A stretch of 32,066 nucleotides of DNA from Actinomycetes bacterium (GTDB taxonomy: Bacteria; Actinomycetota; Actinomycetes; Streptosporangiales; Streptosporangiaceae): NCBI GenBank assembly GCA_021792405.1, contig JAJYUU010000052.1, positions 1 through 32,066 on the forward strand. The letters run 5' to 3'. The notes below the pieces were generated by a model that worked only from the letters and a program-made list of their open reading frames with translations, did not search any database and had not been told where the DNA came from. The position numbers and the translations under genes were made by a program. Below, piece after piece: positions 7,081 to 14,361 of this stretch. The stretch's first letter is position 1, and the number at the start of each line of letters is the position of its first letter.

Positions 7081-8046
7081 ATGGGAAGCAATCGGCACAG
7101 TGCACGGACGGCACGAGCGACTTTAGCGGCGGCGTCCATCGCGGTTGCGGCCGCGACGGTGGTGGCGATGACGGGCGTAGCCCCGGCACTGGCCGAGCCG
7201 CAGATTGGTGCCGCACCCGCAGTGGCGACGAGCATGTGCGCCTCGGTGAAGTACCCGAGGCTGGCAGCCAGGATCTCCAGTGGCATCAGGACCGCGCTGG
7301 CAGGCCGGACGCACTCGGTCGTCGGCCTGAAGGCCTCCGCCCCGGGATTCGGCCTCACCTGCTGGCTGAACCAGAATGCGCACTTCTACGCTGCTAGCGT
7401 CATCAAGGTAACGATCCTGAGCGCGCTGCTGTTCAAAGAACACGGCCCCAGCCACCTGACCAGGCAGCAGCGCAATCTTGCCTTCCTGATGATCACCCAG
7501 TCTAATAACTACGCAGCCACGGCCCTGTGGGATGAGGTCGGCATGCGGGGCATGCGCGTGTTCCTCCGCCGGGCGGCAATGCCGCACACCATCCTCAGCC
7601 AGGCCTGGGGCCTGACCTTGATCACCGCGCGGGACGAACTGACCCTGCTGCACCTGCTGACCAGACCCGGCGATGTGCTGGGCAAGTATTCACGCCGGTA
7701 CGTCCTGACGCTGATGGCCGAGGTCATCCCGGCCGAGCGATGGGGCGTGTCCGCCGGGGCGGCACGCGGCATCACCGTGCACATCAAGAACGGCTGGCTG
7801 CCGTATCCGGAGGGCGACGACTGGAACATCAACAGCATCGGCGCGTTCACCGGCAATGACATCAGCTACCAGATCGTGATCCTTACCGGGCCGCCAGCCG
7901 CCGGCGGCCAAGGTGAAGGCTATGGCATCCAGACCATCGAGGATGCCGCCGATGTGATCAACCGCATCCTGGCGCGCCGGCTTGGTCTGCGGTCCGCACC
8001 GGTCCGGTTGCCCGACGCGGCAGCGCTGGCGGAGCCTGGCGGCTGA
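7081..8046 (+). CDS. Exported beta-lactamase-fold serine hydrolase
   Basis: The 321-residue protein begins with a basic segment and a hydrophobic stretch ending ALA-EP at about residue 39, a probable Sec or Tat-like signal peptide. The active-site triad of penicillin-recognising enzymes is present: S106-V-I-K109 (SxxK), S141-N-N143 (SxN) and K236-N-G238 (KTG-like). The ExxLN omega-loop motif with the deacylating glutamate of class A beta-lactamases is not seen. The protein is therefore more likely a cell-wall peptidase-like or penicillin-binding relative than a true resistance enzyme. Upstream of ATG 7081 only a weak ACGGGG ribosome binding site is seen. It stands as a single gene behind its own candidate promoter. 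Substrate is unknown. Confidence 0.85.
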   Translation: MGSNRHSARTARATLAAASIAVAAATVVAMTGVAPALAEPQIGAAPAVATSMCASVKYPRLAARISSGIRTALAGRTHSVVGLKASAPGFGLTCWLNQNAHFYAASVIKVTILSALLFKEHGPSHLTRQQRNLAFLMITQSNNYAATALWDEVGMRGMRVFLRRAAMPHTILSQAWGLTLITARDELTLLHLLTRPGDVLGKYSRRYVLTLMAEVIPAERWGVSAGAARGITVHIKNGWLPYPEGDDWNINSIGAFTGNDISYQIVILTGPPAAGGQGEGYGIQTIEDAADVINRILARRLGLRSAPVRLPDAAALAEPGG

Positions 8047-8059
8047 TAGCGCCGGCCCG

Positions 8060-8119
8060 TCCATGATCGAAGTGAATCTATTGTTGCTATGGCAGCAGTA
8101 GATTCACATCGATCATGGA
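8060..8119. repeat. 60-nt near-perfect hairpin (28-bp inverted repeat)
   Basis: Bases 8060-8087 pair with 8092-8119 around the four-base loop TATG. There is one mismatch (8071/8108) and two G-T pairs. The first 21 bases of the left arm pair with the last 21 of the right arm with only that mismatch. It is AT-richer than its surroundings and lies between two plus-strand genes. The outer stem contains the GGAG that serves the next gene. No T-run follows, so a classic terminator is not supported. Confidence 0.85.
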
Positions 8120-8129
8120 GTCAGCCCGC

Positions 8130-8858
8130 GTGCCGCTCGTTACTGATGACCGCGCCCAGTTCCCGGACTGGCGATTCGCGCCGAACATCGGCGGGCATCC
8201 GGATAGCTATGAACTCGAGAACGCGGCGCTTGACCGGGCCGGGCACGTACTGACTGCGATGCGTGCTATCGCCCCGTGGGCCGGTCGCACGATTGTCGAT
8301 CTGGGCTGCGGCACTGGTTACTGGCTGCGGCGCTACGCCGGCGAGGCAGCCGAGGTCATCGGGATCGAGCCCGACCCCGCGCTGCGCGCGATGGCTGCGC
8401 AAGCAGCCGCAGATCTGCCGGGCACTGAGGTAGTGGCCGGGTCGGCCGAGCACATCCCGCTGCCGGACACAGGCGCGGACGTGGTGCACGCGCGGTTTGC
8501 CTACTTCTTCCCGCCGGGGACCGATGCGGGGCTGGCGGAGGTGCTGCGCGTCCTTCGGCCAGGCGGCTGCCTGGTGGTCGTCGACAACGACTACCGCTGG
8601 GGTGACTTCGCCTGGTTGCTACGGGCGTCTGCGGTCCGGCCGCCGGAGCAGACCGCCGCCTCGGTCGATGCCTGGTGGCGCGATCGGGGGGCCGCCAGGC
8701 ACGAAGTCCGGTCGGAGTTGCGCTTCGCGCGCCGGGCCGACCTCGCCGCCGTCCTGGGCATCGAGTTCCCGGCCGGCGTGGCCGCGGCGTGGCTCCGCCG
8801 CCATCCGGCAGCCACCAGCGTGAGCTATGGCTACGTGCTGTTCTCCGTGCGTCGCTGA
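8130..8858 (+). CDS. Class I SAM-dependent methyltransferase
   Basis: The protein of about 242 residues contains motif I IVDLGCGTGYWLRRY (SAM-binding glycine loop). An acidic residue ends the second strand (VIGIEPD), followed by a motif II/III region around LPDTGADVVHARFAYFFPPG and LRPGGCLVVVDND. This is the Methyltransf_11/25 type of soluble enzyme. The substrate cannot be read from sequence. GTG 8130 is preferred because GGAG at 8117-8120 lies 9 bases before it. ATG 8115 is in frame but sits inside the hairpin without a ribosome binding site. The gene converges with the EamA transporter 13 bases downstream. A role with either neighbour is not supported. Confidence 0.85.
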   Translation: MPLVTDDRAQFPDWRFAPNIGGHPDSYELENAALDRAGHVLTAMRAIAPWAGRTIVDLGCGTGYWLRRYAGEAAEVIGIEPDPALRAMAAQAAADLPGTEVVAGSAEHIPLPDTGADVVHARFAYFFPPGTDAGLAEVLRVLRPGGCLVVVDNDYRWGDFAWLLRASAVRPPEQTAASVDAWWRDRGAARHEVRSELRFARRADLAAVLGIEFPAGVAAAWLRRHPAATSVSYGYVLFSVRR

Positions 8859-8871
8859 ACCTTTTCGTGCG

Positions 8872-9915
8872 TCACTGAGTCCGGGCCGGGCTGACGTCGC
8901 GCACGATCTGCTCGCGGCTGTCAGGCGCCAGGCCGTCAAGCACCGCGCCGGCCCGCCCGGGAAGCGGATCGCGCCGCTGCCGCCGGTGCGCAGTCCCGGT
9001 TCGTGCCGGGGACCTGGCGACCACCAGGACGCCCAGGCAGACTACCGCCGATCCGCCGATCTGGATCAATGTTGGCCGCTCGCCCAGCACGACATCGGCG
9101 AGCACCATTGCCGCGGCCGGCTGCAGAAGCAGCAGAAGCGAGGAAATCGGCGCAGGCAGCCGCGGCAGGGCGGAGGTGATCAGCAGCCAGCCGACCGTCT
9201 GGCTGACCAGCGCCAGAAGCAGCAGCCAGCGCAGCGAGGCCCAGCCGATGTCCAGTTGCAGTCCGCCGGCGATCGGGGCCAGCATGATCGCCCCGGCGGT
9301 GGCCCCGACGGTGGCATCCGCTAGCTGCCCGGCTACCCGCGGCGCATGGCCGGCCGTGGTGCGCATGATGAGCAGGAAGCAGGCGTAGGCCGCGGAGGTG
9401 GCGATGCCGAAGGCGATCCCGGCCACCGGACGTGCACCGGACGCGTGCCCGCCCAGCAGCCCGGATACCAGCACCACGCCTGCCAGCACGGCCGGCATCA
9501 CGGCAAGGAAGCGCCGGTCCGGGCGCTCGCGCAGGACGAGCCAGGCGAACGCCGCGACGAACAGCACCTGCAGGTTGCCGAGCACCGTCGCCACCCCGGC
9601 GCCAACGTCGCCGATCGCATAGTTCCACAGCACCAGGTCCACAGCCAGGAAGACGCCGGCCAGCATGGCAACGGCGCGGCTGGCGAGCGGACGGGGCCCG
9701 AGCCGGCGCCGCTCCAGCATGGCAAGCGGGAGCAGGACCGGCAGCGCGAGCGCACAACGGAAGAAGGCGGTGGTGACCGCGCCGACATGCGCCAGCGTCA
9801 CCAGGATCGCCGAGGACGAGATGCAGGCCGCGCCGAGAGTCGCCATCAGCACCGGCCGTCCGGTCGCCCGGCCGGCGTTGCCGGTCATGACCGTTCTGCC
9901 ATACGGTGCTGACAT
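8872..9915 (-). CDS. DMT-superfamily EamA-type transporter
   Basis: The protein of 347 residues shows about ten hydrophobic segments in two repeated halves (about 18-145 and 165-310), the EamA architecture of drug/metabolite exporters in the inner membrane. The first half ends in AAFAWLVLRERP and the second in VLADVVLGERPTLIQIGGSAVVCLGVLVV, which are the matching RE(R)P-type repeats of this family. A basic 40-residue cytosolic tail follows. The start at 9915 has AGGG 8 bases upstream. ATG 9888 lacks one. The start overlaps the divergent CGNR gene's ATG. The substrate is unknown. Confidence 0.88.
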   Translation of the reverse strand: MSAPYGRTVMTGNAGRATGRPVLMATLGAACISSSAILVTLAHVGAVTTAFFRCALALPVLLPLAMLERRRLGPRPLASRAVAMLAGVFLAVDLVLWNYAIGDVGAGVATVLGNLQVLFVAAFAWLVLRERPDRRFLAVMPAVLAGVVLVSGLLGGHASGARPVAGIAFGIATSAAYACFLLIMRTTAGHAPRVAGQLADATVGATAGAIMLAPIAGGLQLDIGWASLRWLLLLALVSQTVGWLLITSALPRLPAPISSLLLLLQPAAAMVLADVVLGERPTLIQIGGSAVVCLGVLVVARSPARTGTAHRRQRRDPLPGRAGAVLDGLAPDSREQIVRDVSPARTQ

Positions 9916-10504
9916 GAGCACAACCCTACGGGTCGCTGGTGACAGGAGTCAAAGTCACTTTGATGCTGACCAGCTGGAGGCCATGACCGGCTGCGTGGAG
10001 CTGATCAACACCGGCAGGTCGGCCGACGGTGATGGCCTGGGCACGCTCGCTGACCTGCAGGAAATGGCGGACAGGTACGCGTTCGCCGGCATCCGCGGCA
10101 AGGTTGGCGACCTGGCCAGAGCGCGGGAGTACCGGGCCCGGCTTGACTCGATCGTGACGGCCTGCGAGGCGGGCGCTGAGGCGGCCGCGATCGAGCAGAT
10201 CAACGCGCTGCTATCGCAGACTGGCGCCAGCCCGCAGATCGCCGCGCACGACGGCCGCGGCCCGCACCTGCACGTGTCCAGGCCGACGGCGCCGCTGGCC
10301 GACCGGATCGCCGCGCACTTCGCCATGGGCCTGGCCTGGCTTGTGGTGGCTGGCGAGGCTGGCCGGATCCGCAGTTGCGAGTCACCCTCGTGCCGCGCGG
10401 TGTTCGTGGACTTCTCCAGGAACCGGTCACGTCGCTACTGCGACAGCCGCACCTGCGGCAACCGGCTGCACGTCGCGGCTTACCGCGCGCGCAAGCATGC
10501 CTAA
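9914..10504 (+). CDS. CGNR zinc-finger (ABATE-domain) transcriptional regulator
   Basis: The protein of 196 residues has an N-terminal ABATE-like helical domain (about 15-145). A C-terminal zinc finger follows, C-x4-C then YCDSRTCGNRLHVAAYRAR, containing the CGNR signature at about residue 183. These are small DNA-binding regulators, common in actinobacteria. It is transcribed divergently from the EamA transporter, and the two ATGs share bases 9914-9915. Its operator is therefore likely to overlap both starts, and regulation of the transporter is plausible. No strong ribosome binding site precedes ATG 9914, so it may be leaderless. An open frame continues upstream to 9665 but is antisense to the transporter gene. 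Confidence 0.88.
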   Translation: MSTTLRVAGDRSQSHFDADQLEAMTGCVELINTGRSADGDGLGTLADLQEMADRYAFAGIRGKVGDLARAREYRARLDSIVTACEAGAEAAAIEQINALLSQTGASPQIAAHDGRGPHLHVSRPTAPLADRIAAHFAMGLAWLVVAGEAGRIRSCESPSCRAVFVDFSRNRSRRYCDSRTCGNRLHVAAYRARKHA

Positions 10505-10521
10505 TCGCGGTATTTTAAGAA

Positions 10522-10550
10522 TTGTCTCGCTTGCCTATTCCTGACACAAT
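10522..10550 (+). promoter_or_regulatory. Candidate promoter for the secreted propeller protein
   Basis: TTGTCT at 10522-10527 and CACAAT at 10545-10550 are separated by 17 bases, each matching the consensus at four of six positions. They lie in a locally AT-richer patch about 47 bases before the chosen ATG. Confidence 0.4.
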
Positions 10551-10596
10551 CAGAGGTATTTCACCCAGCGCTCTCTTCACGTGCTCAGGAGTTCCC

Positions 10597-12360
10597 ATGC
10601 GGTCCCGGCTCGCCTTCTCCGGCCTCGCTCTCGCGGCCTCCATCGGCGCAATCGCCCTTCCGGCCGCCAGCGCCCAGGCTGCCACCGTCGTTCCGCTGCC
10701 GCCACTGAGCTACGTGCATCAGGTCCTGGTCGACGACGCGGCCGGGTACGTCTTCATCAGCGAGGGCTATTACAGCTCGAGCCTGCAGACAAGTGGCGGG
10801 GGAATCGTCGTCACGAACCTGGCCGGGTCCTATGTCACGACGGTCGATGCGGGAGATGCCGTTGAGGGAATGGCGCTCAGCGGCGGCACCCTGTACGCCG
10901 CCCTCGACGCCAACGGCGCCGTCGCTGCCATCGATGTCTCGACCATCACCCAGCAGGCGCCCACCCAGACTCTCTACTCCCTGGGCAGCGGCTACCTGCC
11001 CTACGACCTAGCCTTGCAAAGCGGCGAACTCTGGGTCAGTTATGGCAATGCGTCCGGTGGATTCGGGGCTATTGGGGAGATCAGCCTGACTTCGAGCAGC
11101 CCCGCGTTCGTCCCCGCGGTGCTCACCGGGCCTAGCTGGTACTACGCGCCGGACCTAGCGGCGGACCCGGCAAACACCGGCTACCTGGCCGCGGCTGTGT
11201 CCGACCTGGTTCCGGCCACGATGGCTACGTACGACGTTGCGAACGGCAACAATGCCCCGCTGGCGCAGACAAACAACCCGTCGACATTCGACGACTGCCC
11301 CTCTGGCGAACTGGGGCTCACCGTCGCGCGAGGAGGCGCGACTATCGGAGTGATCTGCGACGGCTTCCCGAATGCCCTGGCTTTCACGACTGACAGCCTG
11401 GCGCCCGATGGTAACTACGGCAACTTCTCGAACGGCGTCCTAGCCAGCGCCGTAGCGGTCGCGCCGGACGGGACGATCGCCGAAGCAGCGTCGGGCGGAG
11501 CAAATCCCGGCACCAGCGAGATCGGCACGTTCACCGCCAGCGGCCAGCCGCTGAACTTGTACCAGTCGGCCGCCTCCCCGAGCGTCATGACCAACGGCCT
11601 TGCCTGGTCGCAAGACAGCTCGACGCTGTATGCCGTCCTCGTCACCTACAGCACGACTGCCCCGCCCACCGCCACCTACTCACTGGAGGTGATCGACAAC
11701 GCAGGCACGCCACCGCCGGTACTGACCCTGACGGGACCGTCCTCGGCGGCATACAGCTCCCCGGTAGGACTGTCCGGGACCGTCTCTGTCGGCGGGGCAG
11801 CACCATCGGCAGGCTCGACGGTAACCATTACCAGGACCGCGACCGGGCAGGCCAGCAAGACTTTCACTGCTGCGACGACTGCCGTCGGCGGGTTTACCGT
11901 CAGCGACCGGACCGATCCGGTTCCAGGGGAGTACACCTACACTGCGAGCTACGACGGCATGACCTCACCAGGTGCCAGCCTGACCGTCACCATCACGCAG
12001 GCTCACCCTGCCGTAGCCGCGAGACTGCGCGGTTACTACGCATCCGTCCGGCATGGCTCCCTCCTCTACCGGCTCTATCGCCGCAGGGCCCGGATTACCG
12101 TCGTCGTGCGCGTGACACCGGCCAGGCGAGGCGATTGCGTGCGGCTGCAGGTGCAGGAGTACTACCGGCACGCGTGGCGCAACCGGTTCACCACCTTCTG
12201 CGCCGCGCTGAACCGCGCCAACCGGGTCGTCTCCTCCATTGCCGCGCGCCGCGAGGCACTCCACGCCCGCTACCGGCTCCGCGCGATCTTCGTGCCCCGT
12301 GGCGACCCCACGGTGACCAGGGCCAGATCTGGCTGGCTGCACTTCCAGGTCGAACGCTAA
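10597..12360 (+). CDS. Secreted beta-propeller / Ig-like protein of unknown function
   Basis: The 587-residue protein starts at ATG 10597, with AGGAG at 10587-10591 five bases upstream. The reading frame is open back to 10522, but the signal peptide MRSRLAFSGLALAASIGAIALPAASAQA fits this start, with cleavage after AQA. Residues about 35-370 look like a beta-propeller, with repeated strands such as GYVFISEGYYS, GTLYAALDANGAVAAIDVS and STLYAVLVTYS. An Ig-like domain follows (about 375-470, ending GEYTYTASYDGMTSPGASLTVTI). A basic, arginine-rich beta domain of about 115 residues closes the protein, with two cysteines (GDC and TTFC) that could form a disulfide. No catalytic motif or cell-wall anchor is seen. 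It stands alone and converges with msrA. Confidence 0.8.
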   Translation: MRSRLAFSGLALAASIGAIALPAASAQAATVVPLPPLSYVHQVLVDDAAGYVFISEGYYSSSLQTSGGGIVVTNLAGSYVTTVDAGDAVEGMALSGGTLYAALDANGAVAAIDVSTITQQAPTQTLYSLGSGYLPYDLALQSGELWVSYGNASGGFGAIGEISLTSSSPAFVPAVLTGPSWYYAPDLAADPANTGYLAAAVSDLVPATMATYDVANGNNAPLAQTNNPSTFDDCPSGELGLTVARGGATIGVICDGFPNALAFTTDSLAPDGNYGNFSNGVLASAVAVAPDGTIAEAASGGANPGTSEIGTFTASGQPLNLYQSAASPSVMTNGLAWSQDSSTLYAVLVTYSTTAPPTATYSLEVIDNAGTPPPVLTLTGPSSAAYSSPVGLSGTVSVGGAAPSAGSTVTITRTATGQASKTFTAATTAVGGFTVSDRTDPVPGEYTYTASYDGMTSPGASLTVTITQAHPAVAARLRGYYASVRHGSLLYRLYRRRARITVVVRVTPARRGDCVRLQVQEYYRHAWRNRFTTFCAALNRANRVVSSIAARREALHARYRLRAIFVPRGDPTVTRARSGWLHFQVER

Positions 12361-12395
12361 GCACGGGCAGAGCTGTCCCAGGCTGAGCCGCTTGC

Positions 12396-13061
12396 TTACC
12401 CGTCAGCCTTCAGCACGCCGACCGGGCAGGACACGCCGGTGCCGTGGTCCGGGCAGTACCCGTACGGGTTCTTGGCATCGCTGAGGTACTGCTGGTGATA
12501 GTCCTCGGCGAAGTAAAACTCGCCGGCCGCCGCGATCTGCGTGGTGATCTCGCCAAAGCCTGCGTCGGACAGTCGCTTCTGGTACGCCGCCGCGGCGGCC
12601 TCGGCCTCGGCCTGCTGCTGCGGCGAGTGGTAGAAGATCGCGGACCGGTACTGGGTCCCGAGGTCGTTGCCCTGGCGCATTCCCTGGGTGGGGTTGTGCG
12701 ACTCCCAGAAAATCTGCAGCAACTCTGCGTAGCTGATCGTCGCGGGGTCGAACACCACCCGGACCGTCTCGGCATGACCGGTGCGGCCGCTGCAGACTTC
12801 CTCATATGTCGGATTCGGGGTGAAACCGCCTTCGTATCCGACGGCGGTCGACACGACGCCAGGAGCCTGCCAGAAGTTCTTCTCAGCGCCCCAGAAGCAG
12901 CCGAGCGCGAACTCCGCGACCTGCGTGCTCGCCGGATAGGGCGGCAGCAGCGCCGAACCCAGCACCTCATGGCGGTCCGGCACCCGCATCGCGGCGTCAC
13001 GGCCGGGCAGGGCGTCCTCCGCCGTGGGCAGATGGGTCTTGCTGAAACCGAAAATACTCAC
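12396..13061 (-). CDS. msrA: Peptide-methionine (S)-S-oxide reductase
   Basis: The 221-residue enzyme reduces methionine-S-sulfoxide in proteins and repairs oxidative damage in the cytosol. The catalytic cysteine is C55 in the MsrA signature GCFWGAE. The substrate-binding aromatic and EDYHQQYL segment is at about 185-195. Two further cysteines near the C terminus ([14 protein letters not shown]) are the expected resolving residues. The N-terminal extension of about 50 residues is normal for the long form of MsrA. GTG 13061 has GGAGG 4 bases upstream. It lies downstream of the polyprenyl synthase on the same strand, separated by 93 bases and a hairpin, so it is probably a separate unit. Confidence 0.95.
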   Translation of the reverse strand: MSIFGFSKTHLPTAEDALPGRDAAMRVPDRHEVLGSALLPPYPASTQVAEFALGCFWGAEKNFWQAPGVVSTAVGYEGGFTPNPTYEEVCSGRTGHAETVRVVFDPATISYAELLQIFWESHNPTQGMRQGNDLGTQYRSAIFYHSPQQQAEAEAAAAAYQKRLSDAGFGEITTQIAAAGEFYFAEDYHQQYLSDAKNPYGYCPDHGTGVSCPVGVLKADG

Positions 13062-13105
13062 CGATCCTCCTTCGGCCCGCCATGCTCAACCATCGGCGGC
13101 AGCGC

Positions 13106-13139
13106 CCTGTTCCCGTCGCGAGATCGGGACGGGAACGGG
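13106..13139 (-). terminator. Candidate hairpin terminator after the polyprenyl synthase
   Basis: CCTGTTCCCGTC (13106-13117) pairs with GACGGGAACGGG (13128-13139), 12 pairs with one G-T, around a 10-base loop. It lies just past the stop of the minus-strand polyprenyl synthase and before msrA. It has no T-run, as is often the case in high-GC actinobacteria. Confidence 0.4.
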
Positions 13140-13154
13140 CAGCGACGAGCCGGC

Positions 13155-14150
13155 CTATCCGGTCCGCTCGACGACGAACTCGCACATCGCCTCGAATGCC
13201 GCCCGTGCGGGCACGTCCGGCAGGTCCAGGATCAGTTCTCTGGCCTGCTGCGCCCATTGCCTGGTGTCCGCTCGGGCCATCTCCATGGCCGCATGCCCGC
13301 GCAGCAGGGTGAGCGCTTCGGCGTGCAGCACCGGGTCGGTCAGCTCAGGCATGCTCAGCAGTTCGACAAGCCTGCCGTCCGCCGGGCCGGCCGACCGCAG
13401 CGCATGCAGCACCGGCAGCGAGCGCACGCCCTCCCTCAGATCGGTACCCGGCGTCTTGCCCGACTGAGCCGATTCGCTTGCCACGTCGAGGATGTCATCG
13501 GAAAGCTGGAAGGCCACGCCGATGGCGGCGCAAGCCGGGGTGATCCGGTCGATGACGCTCGCAGGCGCGCCGGAGAACATGGCGCCGAACCGGCCAGCGG
13601 TAGCGATCAGGGAGGCGGTCTTCTCGGTGACCACGCCGAGGTAGTGGTTCAGCGGGTCCTCGCCTGGCTGGCAGCCGACGGTCTCCGCGATCTGCCCGTT
13701 GACCAGCCGGGCGAACGTCTCCGCCTGAATCCGGATCGCCTCGGCGCCGAGGTCGGCCAGGATCTCCGAGGCGCGGGCAAACAGGTAATCTCCGGTCAGG
13801 ATCGCGACGGTGTTTCCCCAGCGCGAGTTAGCGCTGGCGCTGCCGCGGCGAACGTCGGCCTCGTCCATGACGTCGTCGTGATAGAGCGTTGCCAGGTGGG
13901 TCAGCTCGACAGCGACCGCCGCCGGCACGATGCGGGGGTCCCTGGGATCGCCGAATTGCCCGGCCAGCAGCACCAGCGTCGGCCGGAAGCGCTTGCCGCC
14001 CGCCTCCATCAGATGCTCGGCTGCCTCGGCGAGCACGGGATGCTGAGCCTTAGCGGCCGTCCGCAGGCCTTCCTCGACGTGCGCGAGGCCGTCAACGACA
14101 TCGGCGGCGAGTGCTGCGTCGGTCAGTTCCATCGGGACAGCGGCAATCAC
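13155..14150 (-). CDS. Long-chain polyprenyl diphosphate synthase
   Basis: The 331-residue E-type prenyltransferase condenses isopentenyl diphosphate onto an allylic primer. Both aspartate motifs are present: FARM D92-D-V-M-D96 and SARM DDILD at about 218-222. GGKRFRP at about 51-57 is the substrate-binding segment. The residues just before the FARM (A87, T88) are small rather than the tyrosine or phenylalanine that stop elongation at C15-C20, which suggests a long product such as C35-C45. That fits a menaquinone side chain. GTG 14150 has AGGGG 7 bases upstream; an alternative ATG lies at 14132. It lies 211 bases after nuoN on the same strand, so read-through from the nuo operon or its own promoter are both possible. 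Confidence 0.92.
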   Translation of the reverse strand: MIAAVPMELTDAALAADVVDGLAHVEEGLRTAAKAQHPVLAEAAEHLMEAGGKRFRPTLVLLAGQFGDPRDPRIVPAAVAVELTHLATLYHDDVMDEADVRRGSASANSRWGNTVAILTGDYLFARASEILADLGAEAIRIQAETFARLVNGQIAETVGCQPGEDPLNHYLGVVTEKTASLIATAGRFGAMFSGAPASVIDRITPACAAIGVAFQLSDDILDVASESAQSGKTPGTDLREGVRSLPVLHALRSAGPADGRLVELLSMPELTDPVLHAEALTLLRGHAAMEMARADTRQWAQQARELILDLPDVPARAAFEAMCEFVVERTG

Positions 14151-14361
14151 GTGGATCCCCTCACAGGCCCGCCGGGACCGCTAGCAAGCCAGTCATAGCT
14201 GAGGTTATCGTCAAGCCATCCCCAAGATATGCGCATAGCCGGGTACTGGCTGACCACCCGCATCTTCGTAGCGCTCATTCCTATCGGCTTAGGGCGATAT
14301 GCGACGCCGCCGGTCGAGCCCGACGTGGTGATCTCGCGGCTGGTCCGGAACTGGCCAGAGG

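Noticed and set aside
6855-7358. N-terminal extension of the DGPF gene to 281 residues
   Set aside because: The family fold begins at MKYVMLIMNTE with a good ribosome binding site at 6854. The extension overlaps the divergent exported-protein gene.
12444-14198. Long plus-strand open frame of 584 codons
   Set aside because: It is antisense to msrA and the polyprenyl synthase, which both have full sets of family motifs. Long antisense frames are common in GC-rich DNA.
14151-14361. TTGACG on the minus strand as a promoter for the polyprenyl synthase
   Set aside because: No acceptable -10 hexamer lies 16-18 bases downstream, so I do not call it.
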